Source: Tricholoma matsutake (Eukaryota > Basidiomycota > Agaricomycetes > Agaricales > Tricholomataceae). From it: a stretch of 64,000 nucleotides of DNA. The translations under genes and the position numbers were made by a program. This document shows positions 11,285 through 22,609 of the stretch, piece after piece. Each line of letters opens with the position of its first letter. Position 1 is the stretch's first letter. A model generated the notes under the pieces. That model was not told the DNA's origin and searched no databases. It saw only the letters and a list, made by a program, of their open reading frames with translations. The stretch covers positions 1,240,001 through 1,304,000 of the forward strand of contig AP026538.1 of assembly GCA_026075535.2 (NCBI GenBank), written 5' to 3'.

Positions 11285-14200
11285 TTTCTGAATCATTTCA
11301 TTGTCAGACCAACCTCGACTTCCTCAGCTTAGGCCAACATGAGCGAGAAACCTTTGTATTGATACTCACCATGCCTTCGAATCTCTCAAACAATCAGGAG
11401 ACATTCTAATTCCAGTTTCCGAAGCAGAATCTACTCATCATAGATAATTTCCTTCACCTATATCATCGCCTTCCACATTGTCATCTACTTCTTCATCATC
11501 ATCATCGACCTCTTCATTCATCCTTCCAACAACTTTGACACCTCTACCATCCTTTACACAAGCCTTAACCCCTACCCCTAGAGTCATCGCATTCATGACT
11601 ACCCAAACTGCGATGCCAGCTCGTGGGCACTCGACCGCTCCAAAGTTTGACCCTACTCAGCCTCGAGAGCTCCGACGATACTTCGAAGAGCTTGAACTAT
11701 TATTCCTGACCTGCGGCATTACTGAATCAAATCTAATGAAGAAACACACTTGTCGCTACCTCGACATCGACTCTTCTGAACTCTGGGAATTGCTTCCAGA
11801 GTATCAGCTCGGCACATCGTTCAATGAATTTTGAAGAGCAGTACATAAACTCTATCCTGGCTCAGAAGACAATCGCAAGTGGAGCATATTGGACATGGAC
11901 AAATTAGTGGGAGAACAGCTATGCATTGGGATATTTGATGCAAGCGATCTAGAAATGTATCATCGCACATTCGACAACATTACTCACTTTTTGTGAGCAA
12001 AGAATAGGATCTTGAAAGCCGAGCAAAGCAGAGCTTATGTTCGAGGATTCCAACCCGGCTTATGGACTCGAATTGCTCGACGACTTGAACTCAAATTCCC
12101 CGACCATTATCCCGACGATCTATATCCACTCAACGACATTCACGATGCGGCAAAATTTGTACTAGCAGGCTCCAACACATCGAACTCAGTAATCCACCAA
12201 TCCACCTCTTCATTGCACTCGACATCAAACGTCGGAAATACAGTCACCTCATCACCTGGAACTATTATGATTAAAACTGAAGATCTAAATGCAATGTTCG
12301 AACGATTTGCTAGCACCATTGCTACGCACATTGCAGGTACTAAAAATCATCATGCTAATTCGGCAGACAGACAGGCAGTGGGCACACATTGATGCACTCC
12401 TTTGCATTTTTTGCAGTTTATTGGGACATTTTATTCCTGACTGTATGGTTTGTCAGTCATACTTGAATGAAGGGAAGTGTAAGTGAAACGCGGAAGGAAA
12501 GATCGTACTTCTAAATGGACAATTCACCCCTCGAAGTATTCCTGGCAGGTTTATCAAGGAACACATCGACGAATGGTGGAAACATAACCCCAGCAGCCAC
12601 ACTCTCATTCAGCATCGCACCAATGGCACTTTCGACTTTGACTAATTCAACCTCGGCTGCGATCAATTCAATAACAGAGTCCAATGCTGTTTCTACATCG
12701 GGATCAGAAACAAAAGGCATTTATCATAATTCAATGTTGACAGCTGACTCCGAAGATAGAATAGCAGCTCTTCAGCGCGAAATATTCACACTTCAAAGTG
12801 GTCGACCATTTTCACATCCAAACAAAGAGGTTTGAAATTCGGTTCTGGCCACAACAACCCCCGTCCCTGCATCGTCAATGTCTACTGCTCCAGTCCCAGC
12901 ACCCTCGACATCTTCATCGACAACAGTCAACCCTTCAACCTCAACTATGGCTCCAACATTGACATTGACTTCTCCTGCATTGACCACTTCGCCATCGACT
13001 ACCATACCCCCAACACAAACCTCGGTACACCCATACACATCGGTCAGGGAGAATTCCTATTTGCCACCACACAAAAGGAACTTCGCTGGTGCATCGAAGG
13101 GTAAGGAAAAAGACAGACCATCGTATGCGACACAGGCACCAGTACAGAACAAGAAAATTGTGCATGATATCTTTTCGCGCTCGATGAAGATGCTGATCAT
13201 CATGCTTACATCGGAAGAACTACTCTCACTTTCACCCGAGGTTTGAACAAAATGGAGAGAACAGGTCACACTGAAACGAGTCCCACAATCCGGAAACAAT
13301 GCAACGAACATGTTTAGTCCCGACACGATTATTGTGCCCAACCCATACGAGACCTATATTAGCAGTCTCCGACCCAGTGAAATCCCTCAGCCTTTTGTTG
13401 TCACTAAAGAAACTTCATCGATTAGATCAGTTATTATGGATGTCCATGGTAACAACCAGGTAGAAAGTGTCGTTGATCCCGGTTCCTCGATTATATCGAT
13501 GGCCAAAGATGTTTGCCACAAACTTGGTCTAGCATACAACTCCTCGATTAGGCTTCCGATGCAGTCTGCCAATGGGACTGTGGACGAAACACTCGGCTTA
13601 GCATGCAACGTGCCCTGCGATCTTGGTGGAATCACCTTATACATGCAGATACATGTTATTCGGGACCCGGCTTACAATATTCTACTTGGATGACCTTTCG
13701 ATGTCTTGATGGAAAGTGTCATTAGAAACTATTGGAATGAAGCCCAAACCATCACAATATGTGATCCTAACTCAACTTGGACTGCTACCATTCCCTCAAT
13801 ACCTCGATCGCACTGTCGTCAAAAAGTAGTTTGTGAGGATTTTCAGCGTTCGAGAATGAAATTTTGGAACAGTGCGCTTTCATCATCTTGTTGGACTCTT
13901 CTGACTCCTCTATATTTATCGAGCACACTGCAAATATCCCCAAAATTGACTCCTCCGAAGAATTATACACGACACTTTCTGACCTATATTTATCTGTGTG
14001 CGACGAGTTCCATGTTCCTTGAAATGCCTCAATGGTGTTTATACCTATGCAAACTTCTTCATTGCATGTTTCCCCTTCCTCAGTTATTTCCAACAATTGC
14101 CATTCTAGTTATTTATTGACAAAGAAAAAGTATAAACCGGTTGCGCAGAAGGTCCATCCAATCGTGGCCGGACTATCCAATCATTTTCGAATTATTCGAC

Positions 14201-15950
14201 ACATCGAGGGCGATCCCCTCAAAGACATGCCTCTCCTAAATCCCCATCCTCCGATATTCAAACCAACTCCCCAATATAACCTCAAACACAAAAATATTGT
14301 CGATCAAAATCATCCAGGCAATTTCTTATGGCCTCAAGAACAAGACCTCATGCATGACTTCATTCGAAAGCAGCAAGTGGGGTTCACATGGACGGAAAAT
14401 GAATGAGGAAGGTTTTGACCAGATTTCTTCCCCCCTATCAAGTTCCCAGTCGTCCCTCACACTCCTTGGGTCGAACGTAATATCCCCATACCACCTGGTT
14501 TGTATGAACAGATTTGCAAGATGCTGAAAAAGAAGATCAAAGCAGGAGTCTACGAGTCATCGAACTCATCATACCAATTGCAATGGTTTTGCATTTCGAA
14601 GAAAGATGCAAAATCACTCCGAATAGTCCAGTCTTGAGCCACTAAACCAAGTTACGATTCAGCACTCAGGCATCGTCCCAATCCCCGAGCATTTAGCTGA
14701 ACAGTTTGGGGGACACACTTGTGGAGGAATGTTGGATTTATATGTGGCATTTGATGAAAGGCTCGTATCTGAATCTTCTCAAGATCTAACGACTTTCCAG
14801 ACCCCATTCAGCACACTTTGAATTGTCACTCTACCGATGGGTTGGACGAACTCGGTTCCGATCCTACATGATGACATCACTTTCATCCTACAACCTGAGG
14901 TTCCTCACATCATGATCCCTTATATTGACGACACACCAGTGAAGGGTCCGAAATCAGAATATCAAACAATTGGTGGGTCTTATGAAACAATCTTTGACAA
15001 CTCAGGCATTTGACGATTTGTATGGGAGCATTTTGAGAACCTAAATTGCATCGTCCAGCGCATGAAGTATTGTGGTGGGACGTTCTCAGGACCAAAGTTA
15101 TTTGCTTGTGTCCCCGAAATAATTGTTTTAGGTCATCAATGCAATATTCAAGGTCAAATGGCTGACCCAATGTGTATAGATAAGATTCAGAAGTGGGGTC
15201 CATGTCGTATGCTCACGGAAGTTAAGGCGTTCTTAGGAATAATTGGAGTTTGTCGAATTTTCATTCAGAGTTTCGCACATCGAGCAGCTGCGCTAATCAA
15301 TCTTACTCAAAAAGATGTGCCCTTCAAATTCGGCCCATCTCAGGTAGCAGCGCAAGAAGATCTCAAGCATGCGCTCCTAAACTTGCCAGCGATTTGAGCC
15401 ATCGACTATACCTCGAACGCCCCAGTAATCCTTGCAGTCAACACATCAAGCATCACCATCGGCTATTTCCTAGCACAATGCAACCGCGATAACCCTCGAA
15501 AGTGATACTACAGTCGATTCGGCTCAATCACACTCAATAACCGCAAATCCCGGTTCTCACAACCAAAACTCAAACTTTATGGTCTATATCGAGCCCTTGG
15601 GGCACTTCGTTTATATTTTATAGGGGTATGAAACCTTATCATCGAGGTTGATGCGAGGTATATCAAAGGCATGCTCTCAAATCCTGATATCGTGCATAGC
15701 GCTAGCATCAACCGATGGATAGTTTCCATTCTAATGTTCCACTTCACACTAGTTCATGTCACAGGTATGCACCATGGGCCGGACAGTCTTACATGACATC
15801 CTCGACAAACCGAAGATGACGATGTCAAAGTAGAAGAAGAATTCAGTGACTGGATCGACAAATTACATGGTTTCATTCACCAAATCAACCCAGTTTCGAT
15901 TCGACCTTTCCCCACTCATGCGACATATCTGACTTTTGTCCAAGCCTCAG

Positions 15951-15971
15951 ATTTCAGTAAGGGGGAGGATG
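15951..15971 (+). promoter_or_regulatory. Central polypurine tract-like copy of the 3' PPT
   Basis: A 21-nt stretch containing cagtaagggggagga matches the 3' PPT region of Gyp1-B (51108-51128) at 20 of 21 positions. It lies inside pol between RNase H and integrase and encodes part of DFSKGEDVS. Central PPTs prime a second plus-strand start in Ty1 and lentiviruses; that role here is inference. Confidence 0.55.
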
Positions 15972-16411
15972 TTTCATATGAAGACGTCCCTCAATCGGAC
16001 AAAGCAAAGAAAGAAGACAAACAATTACTGCTCATTCATACATGGTTAGACGATATGGTGTGATCCCCACATTGTTCAGACACCGAGTATGCTACCTTCA
16101 TGCAATATTGCACCGAGTTCTTCCTAGATTCCAGAAAACTATGGCGAAAAGATCATCACGGTGAACACAAGATCGTCGTGATTCCAGACTGTCACATCAA
16201 TATTATCCAGTTGTCGCACGACCATATCGGCCACAAAATGATCTTTGCCACAAAGTCTCATGTCGCACTATGATTCTGGTGGCCCAACCTGAAAGCCAAT
16301 ATCGCATGGTCTATCCGAATGTGCCACTACTGTCAGTTGCAACAAACTCAAAATCTTCTTATCCCACCAATCGTCGCCACCCCCGCCCCTCTATTCGGAA
16401 AAGTCTACATC

Positions 16412-16810
16412 TGTTAGGGCGACACCCACTATCTGCTAGCTAAGACCGTGCAGGTTCTCTCTACAAGAAGGGGGCAGGATCCACACTCGTGATGGGGAAT
16501 TGATGGTTTTGATGCGAGGGGTTATTAATAGGTGAGTTTGTTGAGATAGGCCTTTCACACTGAAAACGTAGGTGGAATACCTAAGAGAACACAACTGGGG
16601 TCCCCTAGGCATATATTTAGGGTTTATATACTATGTTACACATATTGTACATTGTTGTTACTGATGCACTCATACATGCGCATACATTTGATGTGTGCGA
16701 AATAAAATTCTCATGCTATCAAAGTGCAGCGTCATTTGGCATCATGTAGCGTAATTCGACATAATAAAACAAAATGAAAATTTATTAGGTAATGGGGTGG
16801 TTTCCTAACA
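16412..16810 (-). repeat. Gyp2 3' LTR (left, complete)
   Basis: On the minus strand this runs TGTTAGGAAACC to CCTAACA, 399 bp. Its first 196 bp (16615-16810) match the right LTR with only a few substitutions and no indel. The remaining 203 bp have no counterpart in the right LTR. Confidence 0.9.
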
Positions 16811-17387
16811 TTACCCCCCTTTTATGCCCAACTTCCAGGCGAGAAAATATTGTGTCTGTCCCCTCTGTGAAATTTTGGTAAGGCCAGAATCTCATCCCCT
16901 CATACACCATTCTCGCAATGCAGCGCAGAGCATTCGGATTACGTTTAAAGAATTGGGCGATTGCATTATGTGCTCGCTTACAATTCTCTTTGGGTTCCCA
17001 TGAATTATTTTCGTCGGTATATTTTTTCCACTTTATTAAGAACTCCAATTTGTTCCGTCGAAGATGTGAGTCTAGAATTTCTTCAACTATGTATTCTGGA
17101 GCACCTTCTATTATTATCGGAGGTTGCGGAGTAGTTTGTTGGCCAGGAATAGTGGGCAGGTGGTAAGGGCATAGGCAGGATACATTAATCTCGGGATCAA
17201 TCTTGAATGATTGGGGTAATTTTAGCACTACCGCATTAGGCGAGATCACTTTAGAGATCGCATATGGGCCAACTTGTTTTTCCGTAAGTTTCTTCGAAGG
17301 TCGTGGAATATTCAGGTCCTTGGTACTTAGCCATACCAAGTCACCAACTTTGTACTCTGGAGCGCGTGCTCGAGTATGCTCTGCGTG
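16785..17387 (-). pseudogene. Gyp2 integrase C-terminus and chromodomain
   Basis: After a TGA (17388-17390) the pol frame continues with RAPEYKVGDLVWLSTKD and PSKKLTEKQVGPY, the integrase C-terminal (GPY/F) module. A chromodomain follows: YIVEEILDSHLRRNKLEFLIKWK, WEP, NAIAQFF. Chromodomains of such elements steer integration to marked chromatin. The frame ends at 16785, inside the 3' LTR. The TGA separating this part from the integrase core sits where an Arg CGA would fit. Domain calls are firm. Confidence 0.9.
16811..16823 (-). promoter_or_regulatory. Gyp2 polypurine tract
   Basis: On the minus strand aaaaggggggtaa directly precedes the TGTTAGG start of the 3' LTR, the expected place for the plus-strand primer of reverse transcription. 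The pol reading frame runs through it into the LTR. Confidence 0.8.
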
Positions 17388-18224
17388 TCACATCATGTCA
17401 TCATGTGCTTTCATCAATGCTGCCTCTGCTTCCTCTTGTACCTTTTGCATCTTAGATACAAAGTCTTCTACCAACTGTACTTTGACTTCCCTTCTGGGTT
17501 CTACTCCCATGCGAGGATGATATCCATAATTCGCGAAAAAGGGTGACATATGAGTAGCCAAATGGAATTTGTTATTGTGGGAAAATTCGGCAATTGCCAA
17601 CCATTCGGGCCAGTCGGTTTGTCGGTAGTTGACAAACATACGTAGGTACTGCTCCAACTCCTGATTCATTCTCTCTGTCTGCCCATCAGTCTGCGGGTGA
17701 TATGCCATAGATAATTTGGTTTGAATTCCCAATATGTTGTTTAGTTCTTGCATAAACACGGAAGCAAATTGTGGTCCACGATCAGAGATAATGGTATCGG
17801 GTAACCCATGTAACCGCCATACCTGATTTAGATAGAGGCGCACCAAGCCCAATGATGAGGTTTCTGTAGTAGTAGGAATAATATGGACCTCCTTTGTAAA
17901 GTGGTCACATACTACGAATACTGCATCGTACCCTTGAGCCTTGGGTAATCTGGTAATAAAATCCACAGATATATCTCGCCACAGCGCTTTAGGTATAGGG
18001 TTTGGCATTAATTTTCCTGCAGGTTTCTCTGGAAATTTCTTCCCCCTCATGCACGTATCACATCCATCCACATACTCCAACACATACTTCAAAATTCTAG
18101 GCCACCAATAATTTCTCATTACTAATTCCAATGTCTTCCATCTCCCTGGGTGTCCGGCAATTGGCGTATTGTGATGTAACCAGACCATCTCCCTTTGCAA
18201 ATCCTGATCCTTCGGTACATACAC
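17388..18224 (-). pseudogene. Gyp2 integrase zinc domain and catalytic core
   Basis: The open frame of 278 residues starts YVPKDQDLQ. It shows the H2C2 zinc domain (HHNTPIAGHPGRWKT, WWP, CDTCMRGK), then the DDE core: VVCDHFTK (D), ISDRGPQF (D), QTERMNQELEQYLR (E). Integrase inserts the cDNA into the host genome. All three catalytic acids are present. The frame is bounded by TGA on both sides, each replacing a plausible CGA codon, so the original was one polyprotein with the RNase H and chromodomain parts. Confidence 0.92.
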
Positions 18225-18230
18225 TTTTCC

Positions 18231-18911
18231 TCAAAACAACACCAACCCTTGTTCCTCAGCCCATTCATCTCCTTGGATATTACCTTTCTTCTCTCCCTTC
18301 AGAGCTTTCACGGCTTCCACTACTTCATCATCCATTTCCAAACATTGTCTAATTTTGGACAACATTTCCGTTTCTGAGCTATCTATTAATAGATGCCCTT
18401 GATGCATAGCACAAATGCGAAAGTATTCGGGTTTGAGTAAGGTAACATTTTTATTGTCCTCCTCCACCCCCCTTTTATGATCAATAGGTCTGGATAATGC
18501 ATCTGCTTTCCTCATTAAGCTTCCTGCTTTGTGGACCAAGTGAAAATTGAAACACGATAGGAATAGTGCCCAACGCACTTGCCTGCGATTAAGCTTTTTA
18601 GCGGACATAAAGTATTGCAGATTTTGATGATCCACCCAGATCTCAATCTGATGCGTACATCCCTCCAAATAATCCCTCCATGCCTCCAATGCTCGTATTA
18701 TCCCCAACATCTCTTTATCATGCAAATCATAATTCCTTTCCACATCATTCAACCCTTTTGACAAGTATGCACAAGGATGCCATTTGTCATCTTCGCACAG
18801 CATTGATAATACTGCTCCAGTAGCAAAATTGGATGCATCAGATTCCACTCGCAAAGGGCATGTGAAATCTACTGGGGCTAATATTGGTCCCTCCACAAAC
18901 TTCCTCTTCAA
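18231..18911 (-). pseudogene. Gyp2 RNase H region
   Basis: The 226-residue open frame includes LRVESDASNFATGAVL, YDLHDKEMLGIIRALEAWR, IEIWVDHQNLQYF and ADALSRP, the standard Ty3/gypsy RNase H landmarks with the D/E/D residues. It degrades RNA in RNA-DNA hybrids during reverse transcription. It follows the RT after a stop and precedes the integrase after another. Confidence 0.92.
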
Positions 18912-18962
18912 CTCCTCAAACGCTGTCTGCTGCTGCTCTCCCCACCTCCATACTACTCCCTT

Positions 18963-19649
18963 TCACATAAGGTTATGTAAGGGTGCAGCAATTATAGAAA
19001 AATTGTGCACAAAGCGACGATAATAATTTGTGAGTCCCAAGAAAGCTTGAACCTCCTTGACACGGGTGGGCACAGGCCAATCTGTGATCACCTGTACCTT
19101 GATCAGATCCATTTTGATCCCGTCAGGGCCGATCAATAATCCTAGGAACTCAATCTTGCTTGCCCCAAACACACACTTCTCTGGTTTCAAAAATAGATCA
19201 TTCTCCGCCAACCTCCATAGCACCTCCTGCACTATCGCCTCATGATTCTCTTCATCCTCCATGAATATCAGAATGTCATCAATAAATATTATTACCACAC
19301 CTTTGTCTATTATGTCCTTGAAAATGTTGTTCATCATATTTTGAAAGGTTGGGGGACTATTAGTCATCCCAAAAAACATGACAAGCGGCTCAAAGGATCC
19401 TCGACGTGTGGCAAATGCTGCCTTCCATTCATCTCCTTTCTTTATTCATACATTGTTGTATCCCCATCATAAATCCAATTTTGTAAAGACCTTGGCTTTT
19501 CCCACCTTGTCAATTATTTCTGAGATCAATGGCAGGGGGTACGCATTCTTCACTGTCCACTCATTCAAATACCTATAATCTGTACACATCCTCTTCCTTT
19601 GGTCTTTCTTTGGCACGAAGAATATTGGTGATGTCTGCAGTGATTTCAA
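18963..19649 (-). pseudogene. Gyp2 reverse transcriptase, interrupted
   Basis: The upstream part (19467-19649) has [36 protein letters not shown] and FTKLDL. The catalytic part (18963-19379) has FFGMTNSPPTFQNMM, then FIDDILIF with the metal-binding aspartates, and FLGLTNYYRRF. Both are in the same protein order, but stops separate them. The enzyme copies element RNA to DNA in cytoplasmic particles. Catalytic residues survive although the frame does not. Confidence 0.93.
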
Positions 19650-19685
19650 AGGTCATATGTATCCTTTGCGCAATTGCTCCTTCAG

Positions 19686-20295
19686 GAATGCATCCACTTC
19701 TTCTTGTTCCATCGGAGATAACGGATATACCTTCAACTTCTTCGGCACAAACCCTGGCTTCATCTCAATCGCATGATCCCATGGCTTCCACACCGGCATT
19801 TGCTCAGACTCCTTCTTCTGAAACACTGACAGATATTTGTGATACACTTTTGGCACCCATTCCTCCACTGGCTTCTCCACCTTCATGATATTCTTGTCCC
19901 ATGAGTGTCCTCCATGAATTGCTCTAAAGGTTTGCTTCTGCTCTTCTTTCTTGATCATAATTGGAACTTCCCCATTTGGCATTTCCTCATGAATGCATCC
20001 ACTTCTTCTTGTTCCATCAGAGATAATGGATATACCTTCGACTTCTTCGGCACAAACCCTGGCTTCATCTCAATCGCATGATCCCATGGCTTCCGCACTG
20101 GCATTCGCTCAGACTCCTTCTTCTGGAACCCTGACAGATGTTCGTGATACACTTTTGGCACCCACTCCTCCACTGGCTTCTCCACCTTCACGATATTCTT
20201 ATCCCATGACTGTCCTCCATGAATTGTTCTAAAGGTTTGCTTCTGCTCTTCTTTCTCGATCATGATTGGAACTTCCCCATTTGGCATTTCCTCAT
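19686..20295 (-). repeat. 305-bp head-to-tail tandem duplication in Gyp2 pol
   Basis: Unit 19686-19990 is repeated at 19991-20295 with no gap and scattered substitutions. Both encode the linker between protease and RT (MPNGEVPIMI to PLSPMEQEEVDAF). As 305 is not a multiple of three, the duplication throws the frame after the upstream unit. Confidence 0.95.
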
Positions 20296-20736
20296 CCTCC
20301 ACTTCCTCCATCATAACAGAATACTTTCTCGGATGTTCTTTCTCTTTCTTTTTCCTTTTTTCCTTCTTCATCTTCCTCCCATACACATTACATTCCTTAG
20401 GACAACGAGTCAGTTGTACTTTCCCAGTTTTCCAATCAATTTTGGGATTATGCTTCTGTAACCACAGACATCCTATTATTATTAGATTGGTTTCCCAAGA
20501 TCGCACACTTCGAATACGGCTCGGTCCGGATGCTCCTGATACTTTAGTACCATAGTCACCTCCTCCTTGATAGTTCCTCCATGATTGACTGTTCCGTCAA
20601 TATTGTACACCATTATAGGTTGCGCCAGCTTGCGTGTGTTAATACTGTTTCCGGTAATTAAGGATCGATTAATAAATAATCCTGTAGCACCACTATCAAG
20701 CAATGCTTCCACATCAATAGCTGCATGCGTGTCCAC
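20296..20736 (-). pseudogene. Gyp2 aspartic protease
   Basis: The open frame at 20482-20736 contains ALLDSGATGLFINRSL, the catalytic D-S/T-G motif of retroviral-type aspartic proteases, with the usual hydrophobic environment. The frame then shifts (by about 20490) to TNLIIIGCLWLQKHNPKIDW, the family segment that ends the protease. The protease cuts Gag-Pol. It lies between gag and RT as expected for Ty3/gypsy. Confidence 0.88.
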
Positions 20737-20948
20737 TGTCTTCAGTCACACAGTCAAGGTGATTTCTGGTTCTATTCGCGCAGAGCGAATAAAGAATTTA
20801 GGGGTTTTCGGAAATAGTGCTCAGCAATTTTCTTAGTCACGTGATTCATAACAGTTGTACTCCTCCTAGATTTCCTTTTCTGATTTACTCTGGGTTTCCT
20901 CGGATACTAATACATTGTAACGATTCTGGGTCACCAATGGGGAAACCT

Positions 20949-22046
20949 TCACTGGGACTCTTCCTCAAAATTCTTCTGTTTGCCTTCCTCCAGCTTCACT
21001 TCCTCAATTGTAGCTTCCCTAATCTTTCTTTTCTGCCTACAATTCCTAGAAATGTGTCCTAACTGCCCACAGTTAAAACATTTAAGTGGGGCTCGTCTCC
21101 CTGCTTGATCAACCTCCATTGCCTCTGCTGGTGCTGCTGACTCCATAACTATAGGTGTCACTGCCATGGCTGGTGGCTGTGCCCTCGGAGCTTGTGCCTG
21201 AGACACCTTTCCTTTCTCGGACTTTCCTCCTGATGACTTTCCAAATTTACTACTTCCATACATCAACTTTGACTCCGCCTGTTCCTGCCGATATTGCCGG
21301 TCAAGGTGCATTGCCCAATTATACCACTCATCCAACTTCTCTGGCATAGAAGGTAGTCGGTAGATGGACTTGAATAAAGAGGGATTTAATCCTGCTTTCA
21401 AAAACTCTACCAATGCAGCTTCTCCCATGTCTGTTTGCGAAGCTTCTGCTTTGAACTGCAAAATAAATTCATCTGCTGTTAAGGAACCTTGGTGCATGGT
21501 CTTTAATTTGGCATTGGCTGTCACCTTTGGATTAGGGTCTCCAACCTGTGCCTCCAATCTCTCCAGAAATTCCTTGAAGGTTGCAAATGGTTTATTTCCC
21601 GTGGCAATTTGATTAGTAGCCTTGTTTCTCCAGAACTGTGCTTTCCCCCCCTGAATGTATGAGAGAGCAAACATAATCCTAGACTCAGCTTTATGAAACT
21701 CTGGCTTCCTCCCATGGATGTACAATACTATAGAGCTGATGAAGGATTTTGTATTCTCCATAGTACCATCAAAGATTTGTGGGGGTGTGTACTTAGGTAA
21801 GCACGCTTTTCCATTTCCGGATTTCTCTGCTGTCTCATCCTCCTGTGATATCCACTCCACCATCTCCTCCATTTCATCATCTCTTTCTCCTATTGTCTCT
21901 GGCTGTACTTCCACTTGTCTGGGCTGTGATGCTGCCAATACTGACACTAATTGCGACATTTGCACTGTGAGCGCATCAATTTTCACCTCTAGTGCTGGTA
22001 TGGGAATAGGATTAGGACCAGGATTAGAAGTTGAAGGTTCAGACAT
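20949..22046 (-). CDS. Gyp2 Gag (capsid and CCHC zinc knuckle)
   Basis: This uninterrupted 365-residue frame starts at ATG 22046 (MSEPSTSNPG). It has a proline-rich N-terminus, a retrotransposon capsid-type helical region (PPQIFDGTMENTKSFISS, ALSYIQGGKAQFW, LTADEFILQF, LNPSLFKSIY) and a CCHC knuckle (CFNCGQLGHISRNC) near residue 330. Gag builds the particle and binds element RNA. It is the only intact retroelement ORF of this size here apart from the YR-element ORF1. Its stop lies just before a frame change into protease. Confidence 0.93.
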   Translation of the reverse strand: MSEPSTSNPGPNPIPIPALEVKIDALTVQMSQLVSVLAASQPRQVEVQPETIGERDDEMEEMVEWISQEDETAEKSGNGKACLPKYTPPQIFDGTMENTKSFISSIVLYIHGRKPEFHKAESRIMFALSYIQGGKAQFWRNKATNQIATGNKPFATFKEFLERLEAQVGDPNPKVTANAKLKTMHQGSLTADEFILQFKAEASQTDMGEAALVEFLKAGLNPSLFKSIYRLPSMPEKLDEWYNWAMHLDRQYRQEQAESKLMYGSSKFGKSSGGKSEKGKVSQAQAPRAQPPAMAVTPIVMESAAPAEAMEVDQAGRRAPLKCFNCGQLGHISRNCRQKRKIREATIEEVKLEEGKQKNFEEESQ

Positions 22047-22413
22047 AATTGTAGAATCTGTGATGAATCACTTCTTCAACAAATTCAAATTTTTTTCTTT
22101 GAGACCTCTCCAAACGTTTATGGGTCACGTGATAAGGTTCGTCGAGGTTCGTCAATTGTTCATCATTCATCAGGTGCCTATTTTGACACTTCGGATCAAT
22201 AACCCTTCCAACAGTGCCTGATCTCGGAGATATCACTGAATTCGGCTTGTAACTAAAATAGTCATCTGAATAGAGTAATGTAAATCATAACTAAACCAGA
22301 TCCAATCAGTTGTCTGGTTGCAGCTGTCCTAATGACGAGCGCTGCCTCTCGATCACTGGTGGTCGCAATGTAAGGTGAGGCCTGGCGTCAGCTTATGAAA
22401 GAAAAGGTAGATT

Positions 22414-22609
22414 ATTTAGGGTTTATATACTATGTTACACATATTGTACATTGTTGTTACCGATGCACTCATACATGCACATACATTTGATGTGTGCGAA
22501 ATAAAATTCTCATGCTATCAAAGTGCAGCGTCATTTGGCATCATGTAGCGTAATTCGACATAATAAAATAAAATGAAATTTTATTAGGTAATGGGGTGGT
22601 TTCCTAACA
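22414..22609 (-). repeat. Gyp2 5' LTR (right), recognisable part
   Basis: Only 196 bp match the left LTR (16615-16810). The neighbouring DNA (22050-22413) between this and the gag start is unlike the distal half of the left LTR, so the R/U5 part of this LTR is lost or replaced. I cannot identify a primer-binding site. Confidence 0.85.

Larger units (their letters stand above)
16412..22609 (-). mobile_element. Gyp2: chromodomain Ty3/gypsy element (chromovirus)
   Basis: The element has a 399-bp left LTR and a partial right LTR, with termini TGTTAGG/CCTAACA. It is flanked by the 5-bp target duplication acatc at 16407-16411 and 22610-22614. Removing the insert and one duplication restores the Gyp1-A integrase frame (KVYI joined to TMHMP). 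On the minus strand the order is gag, protease, RT, RNase H, integrase, chromodomain. The length is 6198 bp. Stops and a 305-bp frameshifting duplication make it non-autonomous. Confidence 0.95.

Noticed and set aside
12793..13038. Minus-strand valine/glycine-rich frame in Gyp1-A
   Set aside because: Reverse reading of the serine/threonine/proline-rich gag-protease linker.
20219..20555. Hydrophobic plus-strand frames suggesting membrane proteins
   Set aside because: They are the reverse of a lysine-rich coding stretch (KKEKRKKKEKE) of Gyp2; such reversals give phenylalanine and leucine runs.
21718..22221. 167-codon plus-strand open frame
   Set aside because: It mirrors the Gyp2 gag on the other strand, which has clear capsid and zinc-knuckle motifs.
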